Source of the DNA: Firm-08 sp045541535
GTDB lineage: Bacteria; Bacillota; Clostridia; Oscillospirales; QAKW01
Direction: 5' to 3'
Assembly (NCBI GenBank): GCA_045541535.1
Contig: JAZQJG010000066.1
Location: 11,657 to 75,656 of the forward strand
Length of the DNA stretch: 64,000 nt
Under the pieces are notes generated by a model. The model did not search any database, had not been told where the DNA came from, and was given only the letters and a program-made list of their open reading frames with translations. Every line of letters starts with the position of its first letter. The first letter of the stretch is position 1. Of this stretch, positions 24,594 through 33,211 are shown one piece after another. Both the position numbers and the translations under genes were made by a program.

Positions 24594-26462
24594 ATGCAAG
24601 AAAAAATCAAAAAAGCGCTCCCCACCGAACAAAAGGGAAGCAAGAAAACCGGTCGCAAGCCTGCGGCCAAAAAAACGGCGACCAAAAAGAGCGTGGCTAA
24701 AAAGCCTGCGGCCGGGAAAACGGCCCCCAAGGCAAAAAAGCCGACCGCTAAAAAAACGGTCGCTAAAAAGCCGACCACCAAGAAAAAGGCGCCCCGCACG
24801 GCGTTGCCCGCCGGCAAGCTGCGGGTGATCCCGCTGGGCGGTCTGGACGAGATCGGTAAGAATATGACCCTCATTGAGTATGAAAACGATATGATTCTCA
24901 TTGACAGCGGTATGGCCTTTCCCGACGAGGATATGCCCGGTATCGATCTGGTCATCCCCGACTTTTCCTATCTTATTAAAAATCGGGATAAACTGCGGGG
25001 TGTCTTTATCACCCACGGTCACGAGGACCATATCGGCTCCTTGCCCTATCTTTTGCGGGAGATCAACGTGCCCGTCTACGGCACCCGTCTGACGCTGGGT
25101 CTGGTGCGGCGCAAGCTGGCCGAGCATCGGCTGGATAAGCAGGCCATTCTCATTGAAAAGCAATACGACGACGTGGTGAAAAGCGGTTGTTTTGCCGTGG
25201 AATTTATCAAGGTCAATCACTCCATTGCCGACGCCTGCGCCTTTGCGGTGCACACTCCGTTGGGTACGGTGATCCACACCGGCGACTTTAAGATCGACAC
25301 CACCCCCATTCGGGGCAAGATGATCGATCTGGCCCGTTTCGGCGAGCTGGGGCGGGACGGTGTGTTGCTTATGATGAGTGACTCCACCAACGCCGAGCGC
25401 CCCGGCTATGCCATGAGCGAAAAGGCGGTGGGCAAGAGCTTTGAAAACATCTTTAACAACGCCGGAGATAAGCGTATCATCGTCGCTACCTTCTCCTCCA
25501 ACATTCACCGTGTACAGCAGATCATCAATGCGGCGGTGGCCCACGGACGGAAGGTGGCCCTCAGCGGCCGCAGTATGGAAAGCGTGCTGCAGGTGGCCAG
25601 AGAATTGGGACATATGAACATCCCCGAGGGTACGCTGATCCCCTTGGCCGAGATCTCCCGTTATCCCGATCGCAAGGTGGTGCTCATCACCACCGGCTCC
25701 CAGGGCGAGCCGATGAGCGCCCTGTATCGGATGGCCTTCAGCGATCATAAGAGCGTGGAGATCACCGGTAACGACCTGATCATCATTTCCGCCCGTCCCA
25801 TTCCCGGCAATGAAAAGCTGGTCAACAACGTGGTCAACGAGCTGGAAAAGTTGGGGGCCGAGGTGGTGCAGGACGGCACCATTCACGTTTCCGGTCACGC
25901 CTGTCAGGAGGAGCTGAAGATTATGCTCTCCCTGATCAAGCCGATGTATTTTATGCCGGTGCACGGTGAGTTTAAGCATTTGTTGCAACACGCCGGTCTT
26001 GCCAAGGAAACGGGGGTCAGCCCCGAAAACGTCTTCCTCTCGGAAAACGGCAAGGTGCTGGAGATCACCGCCGCCAAAGCGGGCTTTAACGGCACGGTGC
26101 CCTGCGGCAAGACCTTTGTGGACGGCATCGGCGTGGGTGACGTGGGCAACATCGTGCTCCGTGACCGCAAGCATCTGGCGGAGGACGGCATCATCATCGT
26201 GGTGGCTACCATTGATCCTGCCACCGGTATTTTGGTGTCGGGTCCCGACGTGATCTCCCGCGGCTTCGTATACGTCAAGGACAACGAGGCGTTGATGGAG
26301 GAGGCCCGTAAGGTGGTGCTGGCGCGAATGCAACGTACCCTGTCCCGTGGGATGCGGGATTGGGGCACCCTGAAAAACGATATGCGGGAGGAACTCCAGC
26401 ACTTTATCACCGCCAAAACCAAGCGCCGCCCCATGATCCTGCCTATTTTAATGGACATTTGA
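24594..26462 (+). CDS. rnj: Ribonuclease J with Lys/Ala-rich N-terminal tail
   Basis: RNase J is a metallo-beta-lactamase/beta-CASP enzyme with endonuclease and 5'-3' exonuclease activity in mRNA decay and rRNA maturation. The 622-residue product has the zinc motif HGHEDHIGSLPYLL, the VNHSIADACAFAV and HTGDFKID motifs, SDSTNAERPGY, the beta-CASP segment and PMYFMPVHGEFKHL. Residues ~15-68 form an unusual KKPAAKKTATKK-type tail resembling histone H1 repeats, which suits nucleic-acid binding. I chose the ATG at 24594 after GGAG; an in-frame TTG lies four codons upstream. Confidence 0.95.
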   Translation: MQEKIKKALPTEQKGSKKTGRKPAAKKTATKKSVAKKPAAGKTAPKAKKPTAKKTVAKKPTTKKKAPRTALPAGKLRVIPLGGLDEIGKNMTLIEYENDMILIDSGMAFPDEDMPGIDLVIPDFSYLIKNRDKLRGVFITHGHEDHIGSLPYLLREINVPVYGTRLTLGLVRRKLAEHRLDKQAILIEKQYDDVVKSGCFAVEFIKVNHSIADACAFAVHTPLGTVIHTGDFKIDTTPIRGKMIDLARFGELGRDGVLLMMSDSTNAERPGYAMSEKAVGKSFENIFNNAGDKRIIVATFSSNIHRVQQIINAAVAHGRKVALSGRSMESVLQVARELGHMNIPEGTLIPLAEISRYPDRKVVLITTGSQGEPMSALYRMAFSDHKSVEITGNDLIIISARPIPGNEKLVNNVVNELEKLGAEVVQDGTIHVSGHACQEELKIMLSLIKPMYFMPVHGEFKHLLQHAGLAKETGVSPENVFLSENGKVLEITAAKAGFNGTVPCGKTFVDGIGVGDVGNIVLRDRKHLAEDGIIIVVATIDPATGILVSGPDVISRGFVYVKDNEALMEEARKVVLARMQRTLSRGMRDWGTLKNDMREELQHFITAKTKRRPMILPILMDI

Positions 26463-26579
26463 CAAATCGGTAAAAGAATAATATAATTATATATTACCAC
26501 TTTGTGGTATATTGTTATAGCGGGGCGGGGACGCCATTGTTTCCGCAAAACCCGCCTGATCATCCGAGGATAGAGGCTT

Positions 26580-27578
26580 ATGGAGCAAAAGAAACCGAAA
26601 ACAATTTTATACGTTTTACTCACCACCTTGGGTGGCGGGGCGTTGCTCATTGGGGGCAACTATCTGCCGCTGTTGTGGTTTTTCGGGTTGCTGTTGGCGC
26701 CGGTCAGTCTGGCAGTCTTTCGCAGTTTTCCCCGGGCGCGGGCGCTGTTGTTCGGGCTGGGGCTGGGCGTGATGTGTCTGGTGGGAGCCCCCACCGTGGG
26801 CATCGGGCTTTTGCTCTTCGTTTTGTGGTACGGCGCCGCCATTCTTTCCGATCAGATGACCCGCTCCTCTCCCGAATTGTTTCCCGCCCTCTTTTACGGC
26901 GGCACCCTCCAGGGCTTTGCCTTTTGCGGAGCGGTGTGCGTGTGCATCAAGGAGCACTACGGCGTGTGGGATATCCGTGGAATATTCACGGCTATGGAGC
27001 GCGCCGTGGGGCAGGCCATTGATCTGGTGGAAAAGACCTATGCCACCCTGCTGACAGAGGAAAGTATGGCGCAGATGAGCGCCCAGTTGGATCTGTTGCG
27101 GCAGGGAATCGAGAGCTTTGTATATCTGTGTATTTGTATGGTGCTGAGCGCCGTATTACTGCACTTTTTCCTCACCCTTAAGACCGGCGTCCGTCTGTGT
27201 GAGCGGGTGGGCATTCCCTATCCCGTGTTGCCCCTGCGTCTGCTGGTGGTACCGCCGGAGATCACCACCGCTTATCTGCTGGTTACCTTTATCAGCATCT
27301 TCTTTATGAACAGCGATTATTTCTACGCTCTGCTCATTGCCAACGTTTTGATGGGATATCTCTTCGTGTTGGTGGGCATCGGCTGGGTGGACAGCAAAAT
27401 GCAAAAACTGCCCGTGGCCCTGCGGAATCTGATCAAGCTGGCGTTGCTTGGCGCCGCCTTTTTCAGAGAAAATCTCTTTTACGGAATCGCCTATCAGCTT
27501 TTGCAGCTGCCGGGTATTTTTATCAGCCTGTCCAGACGGGTGATCGTCCGTCGGACCGAAGGAGACGACAATGAATAA
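26580..27578 (+). CDS. YybS-like DUF2232 membrane protein
   Basis: The 332-residue protein has about eight hydrophobic helices and no signal peptide cleavage motif. It matches the DUF2232/YybS family in pattern and in position directly upstream of gdpP, with an 8-base overlap. The role of the family is unknown; some members are thought to be substrate-binding membrane components. The gap 26463-26579 after rnj holds AT-rich DNA with a possible promoter and no terminator that I can see. Confidence 0.8.
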   Translation: MEQKKPKTILYVLLTTLGGGALLIGGNYLPLLWFFGLLLAPVSLAVFRSFPRARALLFGLGLGVMCLVGAPTVGIGLLLFVLWYGAAILSDQMTRSSPELFPALFYGGTLQGFAFCGAVCVCIKEHYGVWDIRGIFTAMERAVGQAIDLVEKTYATLLTEESMAQMSAQLDLLRQGIESFVYLCICMVLSAVLLHFFLTLKTGVRLCERVGIPYPVLPLRLLVVPPEITTAYLLVTFISIFFMNSDYFYALLIANVLMGYLFVLVGIGWVDSKMQKLPVALRNLIKLALLGAAFFRENLFYGIAYQLLQLPGIFISLSRRVIVRRTEGDDNE

Positions 27579-29541
27579 ACGAATCAAGACCCTCCGACCC
27601 CACGACACGGTGTCGTTGGTCCTGCCGGTGCTCTTTATTTTGCTGACCGCCACCACACGGGTGTGGTGGATCGTCGGCGTGGAGGCACTGGCACTGTTGG
27701 GCTATTATATCTTCCGCTTCTTTGCCCGCAAGCATCACAACGAGCGGCTCTTTTCCTATCTGCAGAATATGACGGAGTTTCTGGACGAGGCCAGTCGGGA
27801 CAACCTGACTTCCTTTCCCATGCCCATCACCCTGCTGGATTCCAAGGGTATCGTTTTGTGGTACAACGATCTCTTTCACAACATTCTGCAGGGTCACAAC
27901 GTGCCCAGTGTGTTCGGTGAGGAGATCGGCAAGCTGTGCGATTCCATCTATCTGGATCAGATCGCCGGCGGCAGACAGCGCTTTGACGTCAGCTTTCAGG
28001 GCAAATACTACACCGTCTACGCCATGCGGCAGGGGCTGAAAAATCAAAAGGAGCATTATTTCGCCCTCTACTGGATGGAGGATGACAAGATCAAGCGGGA
28101 AAACCTGCGCCTGAAAAATGAAAAGCTGTGTCTGTGTTACATTATGATCGACTCCTACGACGAGATCCCCTCGGACATTTCCGAGATACAAAAGTCCAAT
28201 TTCGTTACCCGTGTGGACGTTAAGGTGAGAAATCTGGCCCGTAGCGTGGACGGCGTGCTGAAAAAGCTGGAAGTGGACAAATATCTTTTGATGTTTGAGC
28301 GGCATAAGCTGCAACAACTGGAAAAGAACAAATTCCAGATTCTGGAGGAGGTCAAGGAGGTCTCCATTGACGATCGGGTACACGCCACCCTGTCCATCGG
28401 CGTAGCCAAAATGAGCGGCGAGATGCGTAAGATCGACCACGCCGCCCGCGCGGCGCTGGATATGGCCCTCTCTCGAGGCGGAGATCAGGCCGCTGTAAAC
28501 ACCGGCGAAAAATACGTCTTTTACGGCGGTAAGGCTCAGGCGGCGGAAAAGCGCAAGCGTGTCAAGGTGCGCATCATTGCCGAGGCCTTTGCCACCCAGG
28601 TCACCACCGCCGACCGTGTGCTGATTATGGGGCACAAGTTTGCGGATCTGGATTGCATCGGCGCCGCCCTGTCGTTGGCCCATTGTGTCAACATTCTGGC
28701 CACCCCCGTTAATATCGTCATTCATCCAAAGGAAAATCTGGTGGGCAATCTCATTGACAGTGTGATGGATACGCCGGAATATGCCGACGTTTTCGTAGAC
28801 CCCATCCGCGCCCAAAAGCTGATCACCGAAAATACCCTGCTGATCATCGTGGACACCCATTCTTTGGGGTATATGGAAAACGACAAGCTTTATCATATGG
28901 CCACCCGTGTGGCCCTCATTGACCACCATCGCAAGGTGACCAGCGGCGCCGTGGAAAACGCCTTGATCCATTTCCACGAGCCCAACGCATCCTCCTGTTG
29001 TGAGATGGTCGCCGAGCTCATTGACAATCTGCCCGGTTGCCGCATCGGCAAAACCGAGGCCAACGCCCTGATGGCGGGTATCATTCTGGATACCAAAAAC
29101 TTCACCGAGCGCACCGGCGTGCGTACCTTTGAGGCGGCGGCCTATCTGAAGGGCTGTGGCGCCGATACCGCTCAGGTGCAAAAATTCTTTAAGAGCGATA
29201 TCGACACCTACAAGCGGCAACTGGAAATTATGGGCAGTGCCGTGCTGTACGGTGACAATATGGTGGCGGCCTACGACGCCCCGCCTTTCCCCGGCATCAA
29301 GATGCTGGCGGGTAAATCTGCCGACGAGCTGTTGGGCCTGAAGGGGGTACACGCCTCCTACGTGCTCTACCGTGAGGAGGGACAGACCCATATCTCCGCC
29401 CGTGGGGAAGGGGATAAAAACGTGCAGACCGTGATGGAAGCCCTGGGAGGCGGCGGTCACCGTTCTGCCGCCGGCGCACAACTGGATTGCAGTCTGGAAG
29501 AGGCGCTGGAGCAACTATTGCAACTCATCAACGAAAAGTAA
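27571..29541 (+). CDS. gdpP: Cyclic-di-AMP phosphodiesterase GdpP
   Basis: GdpP hydrolyses cyclic-di-AMP and so affects osmotic balance and cell wall stress. The 656-residue protein has two N-terminal transmembrane helices (residues ~10-52), a PAS-like domain (LLDSKGIVLWYNDLF), a degenerate GGDEF domain and a DHH domain (MGHKFADLDCIGAALSL, VDTHSLG, DHHRK). A DHHA1 domain ends GGGGHRSAAGAQL. Its start lies inside the yybS end, and rplI follows after 15 bases, as in many Firmicutes. Confidence 0.96.
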   Translation: MNKRIKTLRPHDTVSLVLPVLFILLTATTRVWWIVGVEALALLGYYIFRFFARKHHNERLFSYLQNMTEFLDEASRDNLTSFPMPITLLDSKGIVLWYNDLFHNILQGHNVPSVFGEEIGKLCDSIYLDQIAGGRQRFDVSFQGKYYTVYAMRQGLKNQKEHYFALYWMEDDKIKRENLRLKNEKLCLCYIMIDSYDEIPSDISEIQKSNFVTRVDVKVRNLARSVDGVLKKLEVDKYLLMFERHKLQQLEKNKFQILEEVKEVSIDDRVHATLSIGVAKMSGEMRKIDHAARAALDMALSRGGDQAAVNTGEKYVFYGGKAQAAEKRKRVKVRIIAEAFATQVTTADRVLIMGHKFADLDCIGAALSLAHCVNILATPVNIVIHPKENLVGNLIDSVMDTPEYADVFVDPIRAQKLITENTLLIIVDTHSLGYMENDKLYHMATRVALIDHHRKVTSGAVENALIHFHEPNASSCCEMVAELIDNLPGCRIGKTEANALMAGIILDTKNFTERTGVRTFEAAAYLKGCGADTAQVQKFFKSDIDTYKRQLEIMGSAVLYGDNMVAAYDAPPFPGIKMLAGKSADELLGLKGVHASYVLYREEGQTHISARGEGDKNVQTVMEALGGGGHRSAAGAQLDCSLEEALEQLLQLINEK

Positions 29542-29556
29542 AAGGAGAACGTAAAT

Positions 29557-30000
29557 ATGAAGGTAGTATTACTTGCTGACGTAAAGGGCAAGGGTAAAAA
29601 GGGCGACACCGTCAACGTTGCCGACGGTTACGGCCGTAATTTTCTCATTGCCAAGGGGCTGGCCGCACCGGTAGACGCCCAGCTTCAAAACGATTTTGCC
29701 GGTAAAAAGCAAAGTGAGATCTTTAAGGAGGAGCAGGCCGAGGCCGCCGCCAAGGAAGTGGCCGCCAAACTGGAGGGTAAAACCATCACGCTGCCTGCCA
29801 AGGGCGGCGACAGCGGTAAGCTGTTCGGCAGTCTGACCACCAAGGAGATCGCCGCCGCACTCTCCAAGGAGACCGGCGCCACCATTGATAAAAAGAAACT
29901 TGTGGCCGAGACCATCAAGGCCTTCGGCAGTTATCCCGTTACCGCCAAGCTTCATAAGGGCGTGGTGGCTAAATTTACCGTCAACGTGGTAAAAGAATAA
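29557..30000 (+). CDS. rplI: Ribosomal protein L9
   Basis: L9 is a large-subunit protein that binds 23S rRNA. The 147-residue product has the expected N-terminal domain MKVVLLADVKGKGKKGDTVNVADGYGRNFLIAKGLA, a long connecting helix and the C-terminal domain (GGDSGKLFGSLTTKEIAAALSK). It lies between gdpP and dnaB in the usual order and has an AAGGAG ribosome binding site. Confidence 0.98.
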   Translation: MKVVLLADVKGKGKKGDTVNVADGYGRNFLIAKGLAAPVDAQLQNDFAGKKQSEIFKEEQAEAAAKEVAAKLEGKTITLPAKGGDSGKLFGSLTTKEIAAALSKETGATIDKKKLVAETIKAFGSYPVTAKLHKGVVAKFTVNVVKE

Positions 30001-30028
30001 ACACTCCCACAACACAACGGAGGTTATT

Positions 30029-31390
30029 ATGGAATTTGACGCTTTAAAGCAAATGCCCCATTCCATTGAAGCGGAGCAATCGGTGATCGGCGCGCTGATC
30101 ATGGATCCCGCCTGCTTTGATCAGATCACGGGCTTTTTGAAGCCGGAGCATTTTTATCACGAAAAATACGGTCGCATTTTTCAAACCATTTCCTATATGA
30201 ATATGGATAATGAAAAGACCGATTTCGTTACCGTACTGGAAAAGGTGCGGGCCGCCGGCATTTACGACGAGGAAGAGGGCAAGCGGGTGTTGTACGATCT
30301 GGCCCAGAGCGTGCCCACCTCGGCCAACGTGGTGGCCTATGCCCGCATCGTGGAGCAAAAGGCCAAACTGCGGCAACTGATCACCGCCTGCAGTGAGATC
30401 AACGAGGCGGCCTACGCCCAAAACGAAGAGGTTGCCAAAATTCTGGATATGGCGGAAAGCAAGATCTATGAGATTATGCAGAGCCGCCAGAACACCGAGC
30501 TGACCCATATCAAGAGCGCCATCGTGGAAGCCTACGACGCTTTGTCCGAGCGTTGCGAGAACCGTGGCTCCATTCAGGGTGTGGCCACCCATTTCTCTGC
30601 CTTGGACCAGTATTTGCTGGGTCTGGGCAAGGGCGATCTGGTACTGATTGCCGCCCGTCCCGGTATGGGTAAAACCGCCTTTGCGCTCAATATTGCCGAA
30701 AACGTGGCACGCGGGGGTAAGGATAAGGCGACCCGCGCCGCCAATAAAGAACATAAGACCATCGCCGTCTTTTCTCTGGAGATGTCCAACGAACAGCTGG
30801 TCAACCGTCTGTTGTCCTCTGCCTCCGGCGTTATGAACACCAAGTTCCGTAGCGGCGAGCTGGACAGTAACGAGTGGCGTGCCATCAATCAGGCGGCCGA
30901 GTTGTTATCCCGTACCGATATTTATCTGGACGATACTCCCGGTATCACCGTTCCCCAGATCAAGGCCAAATTGCGCCGCCTGAAAAATCTGGATCTGGTG
31001 ATCATCGACTATTTGCAGTTGATGGAATCCGCCAAAAAGACCGACGGCAGAACCCAAGAGGTTTCCGAGATCTCCCGTTCCCTCAAGCTGATGGCCAAGG
31101 AATTCGGTATTCCCGTGATTGCCCTGTCCCAGTTGTCCCGTGGACCGGAGAGCCGTCCCGACAAGCGCCCCCAGATGAGCGATCTGCGTGAATCGGGCGC
31201 CATCGAGCAGGATGCGGATATCATTATGATGCTGTATCGTGACGATTATTATAACAAAGAAAATTCCCAGACCCCCGGCATCTGCGAGTGTATCATCACC
31301 AAAAACCGCCATGGTTCCTCCGGTACGGTACAATTGCACTGGTCGGGTGAAAATACCAGATTCTCCGATCTGGAACAACGGTATGAATAA
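30029..31390 (+). CDS. dnaB: Replicative DNA helicase DnaB/DnaC type
   Basis: This hexameric helicase unwinds DNA at the replication fork. The 453-residue protein has the N-terminal collar domain (PHSIEAEQSVIGALIMDP) and the RecA-like core with Walker A ARPGMGKTAFALN, VFSLEMSNEQLVNRLL, Walker B LVIIDYLQLM, and the motif SQLSRGPESRPDKRPQMSDLRESGAIEQDAD. In Bacillus nomenclature it is dnaC. The end overlaps tilS by eight bases. Confidence 0.98.
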   Translation: MEFDALKQMPHSIEAEQSVIGALIMDPACFDQITGFLKPEHFYHEKYGRIFQTISYMNMDNEKTDFVTVLEKVRAAGIYDEEEGKRVLYDLAQSVPTSANVVAYARIVEQKAKLRQLITACSEINEAAYAQNEEVAKILDMAESKIYEIMQSRQNTELTHIKSAIVEAYDALSERCENRGSIQGVATHFSALDQYLLGLGKGDLVLIAARPGMGKTAFALNIAENVARGGKDKATRAANKEHKTIAVFSLEMSNEQLVNRLLSSASGVMNTKFRSGELDSNEWRAINQAAELLSRTDIYLDDTPGITVPQIKAKLRRLKNLDLVIIDYLQLMESAKKTDGRTQEVSEISRSLKLMAKEFGIPVIALSQLSRGPESRPDKRPQMSDLRESGAIEQDADIIMMLYRDDYYNKENSQTPGICECIITKNRHGSSGTVQLHWSGENTRFSDLEQRYE

Positions 31391-32636
31391 ACGCATTGCC
31401 GCCGCCCTGACGGGCCCCTGTGGTCTGCGGGCCGGCGATCATATCACCGTGGCCCTGTCCGGTGGACGGGATTCGGTGGTGTTGGCCCACGCCTTGCTGG
31501 CTGTGGCAGGGGAACTGGGGCTCACCCTTTCCGCTCTTCACATCCATCACGGCCTGCGCTCCGCCTCCGACGGGGAGGAGCAGTTTGTCAGAGAACTGTG
31601 CCGGAGCCGGAACCTGCCCCTGTCGGTGCGCCGCCTGCAGATCACCCCGCAAAAGGGGGAGAGTCTGGAGATGGCGGCCCGCGCCGCCCGCTACGCCGTA
31701 TTTGCCGAATACGTGGGGGAAGGCCGCTACGTTGCCACCGCCCACCATCTGGACGATTGTATGGAAACCTTTTTCATCAATCTTTGCCGTGGTTGCGGCA
31801 GTAAGGGGCTCAGCGCCATCCCTCATCAGCGGGACGGCATCATTCGCCCTCTGCTGGATTGCCCCGGGGAGACGGTGCAGGCCTACGCCGAACAGCAGGG
31901 TCTGCAATGGGTGGAGGACGAGAGCAATGCCGACACCTATTATCTGCGCAATTTTATCCGTCACGAAATCCTGCCCCGACTCAAGGGGCGGCAGGACGTG
32001 TCCTTTACCGCCGGCTTTGCCGCCACCCTGTCCAATTTGCGGGAGGAAAACGAGTTTCTGGAGCAGGCGGCGGGAACGGAGGAACTAACCCATCGGCCGC
32101 TGGCCTGGCGGGTGCTCAAGGTCCGGTGTCCCGCCTTGACCCGAGAACGCTTTGAGCAGATCTACGGACGGATACAGGCGGGGGAGAAAAGCTTTGAGGA
32201 ACAGGTGCAGGGGGATTTGTTCGCCCGATGGGAAAAAGGGGAGATCTCCTTTTATCGGCGAAGCGCCCAACGGCCCATCCCTCTGCAAAAGTTGGAGGAA
32301 ACGCTGTCCCTGTCCGATAAAAAAACAATTTATTTGAAAGAAATTCACAGCGAGTTTACAAATTTTGATATGGACTGTGATAAAATAGGTGATACTCTGT
32401 ATATAAGCTCCCGTAAAGCGGGGGACGAGATCACCCTGCCCCGACGTCCGAGGAAGAGCCTGAAAAAACTCTTTGCCGAGGAAAAGGTGAAAAATCGGGA
32501 AGAGGTGGCGGTGATTCGGGACGGACAGGGCGTCCTTTGGGTGGAAGGCTTTGGCGCCGATGAGCGCAGTGCGCCCGACGGTAATACAAAACGTGCATAT
32601 CGTGTGGTTGTGACGACTACTGATAAAAATAAGTAG
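31383..32636 (+). CDS. tilS: tRNA(Ile)-lysidine synthase
   Basis: TilS attaches lysine to C34 of the AUA-reading tRNA-Ile. The 417-residue protein has the PP-loop motif ALSGGRDSVVLAHALL, the HIHHGLR segment, ATAHHLDDCMETFF and the NFIRHEILPRL motif. A C-terminal TilS domain (ITLPRRPRKSLKKLFAEEKV) is followed by a short tail. The ATG at 31383 overlaps the dnaB stop and is the point where homology starts. It is followed by hpt, the common Firmicutes pairing. Confidence 0.95.
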   Translation: MNKRIAAALTGPCGLRAGDHITVALSGGRDSVVLAHALLAVAGELGLTLSALHIHHGLRSASDGEEQFVRELCRSRNLPLSVRRLQITPQKGESLEMAARAARYAVFAEYVGEGRYVATAHHLDDCMETFFINLCRGCGSKGLSAIPHQRDGIIRPLLDCPGETVQAYAEQQGLQWVEDESNADTYYLRNFIRHEILPRLKGRQDVSFTAGFAATLSNLREENEFLEQAAGTEELTHRPLAWRVLKVRCPALTRERFEQIYGRIQAGEKSFEEQVQGDLFARWEKGEISFYRRSAQRPIPLQKLEETLSLSDKKTIYLKEIHSEFTNFDMDCDKIGDTLYISSRKAGDEITLPRRPRKSLKKLFAEEKVKNREEVAVIRDGQGVLWVEGFGADERSAPDGNTKRAYRVVVTTTDKNK

Positions 32637-32646
32637 GAGAGAAAAA

Positions 32647-33192
32647 ATGAAAATTCATAAGGACGTAAAGTACGTGCTGATTTCCGAGGCACAACTGAAG
32701 GAAAAGGTAGAGCAACTGGGTGCCAGGATTACCGAGGACTTTCGGGGCAAGCATCCGGTGGTGGTGTGCATTCTCAAGGGAAGCGTGGTCTTTATGGCCG
32801 ACCTGATGCGCGCCATTGATCTGGACATTGATATTGACTTTATGGTGGTTTCTTCTTACGGCGCCGGCACCAAGAGCGGCGGCAACGTTAAGATCGTCAA
32901 GGATCTGTCGGTGGACATCACCGGCCGTGACGTGATCATCATTGAGGATATTCTGGACAGCGGTAACACCCTGTCCAATCTGATCCGTTTGTTGGATTGC
33001 CGCGGCGCCTCCTCTATCAAGCTGTGCGCCCTGCTCAACAAGCCGGATCGCCGCACCGCCGAGGTGCATCTGGACTACGAGGGGTTCGTTATTCCGGACG
33101 AGTTTGTCATCGGCTACGGTCTGGACTATAACGAGACCTATCGCAATTTGCCCTACGTCGGCGTACTGAAGGAAGAAGTTTATTCCAAATAA
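32647..33192 (+). CDS. hpt: Hypoxanthine-guanine phosphoribosyltransferase
   Basis: Hpt salvages hypoxanthine and guanine with PRPP. The 181-residue enzyme has the PRPP-binding motif VIIIEDILDSGNTLSNL, the flexible-loop region VVSSYGAGTKSGG and the C-terminal substrate segment FVIGYGLDYNETYRNLPYVGVL. A GGAG site lies just ahead of the ATG. It lies between tilS and ftsH as in Bacillus. Confidence 0.97.
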   Translation: MKIHKDVKYVLISEAQLKEKVEQLGARITEDFRGKHPVVVCILKGSVVFMADLMRAIDLDIDIDFMVVSSYGAGTKSGGNVKIVKDLSVDITGRDVIIIEDILDSGNTLSNLIRLLDCRGASSIKLCALLNKPDRRTAEVHLDYEGFVIPDEFVIGYGLDYNETYRNLPYVGVLKEEVYSK

Positions 33193-33211
33193 AACCTAAG
33201 GAGATACCGTT

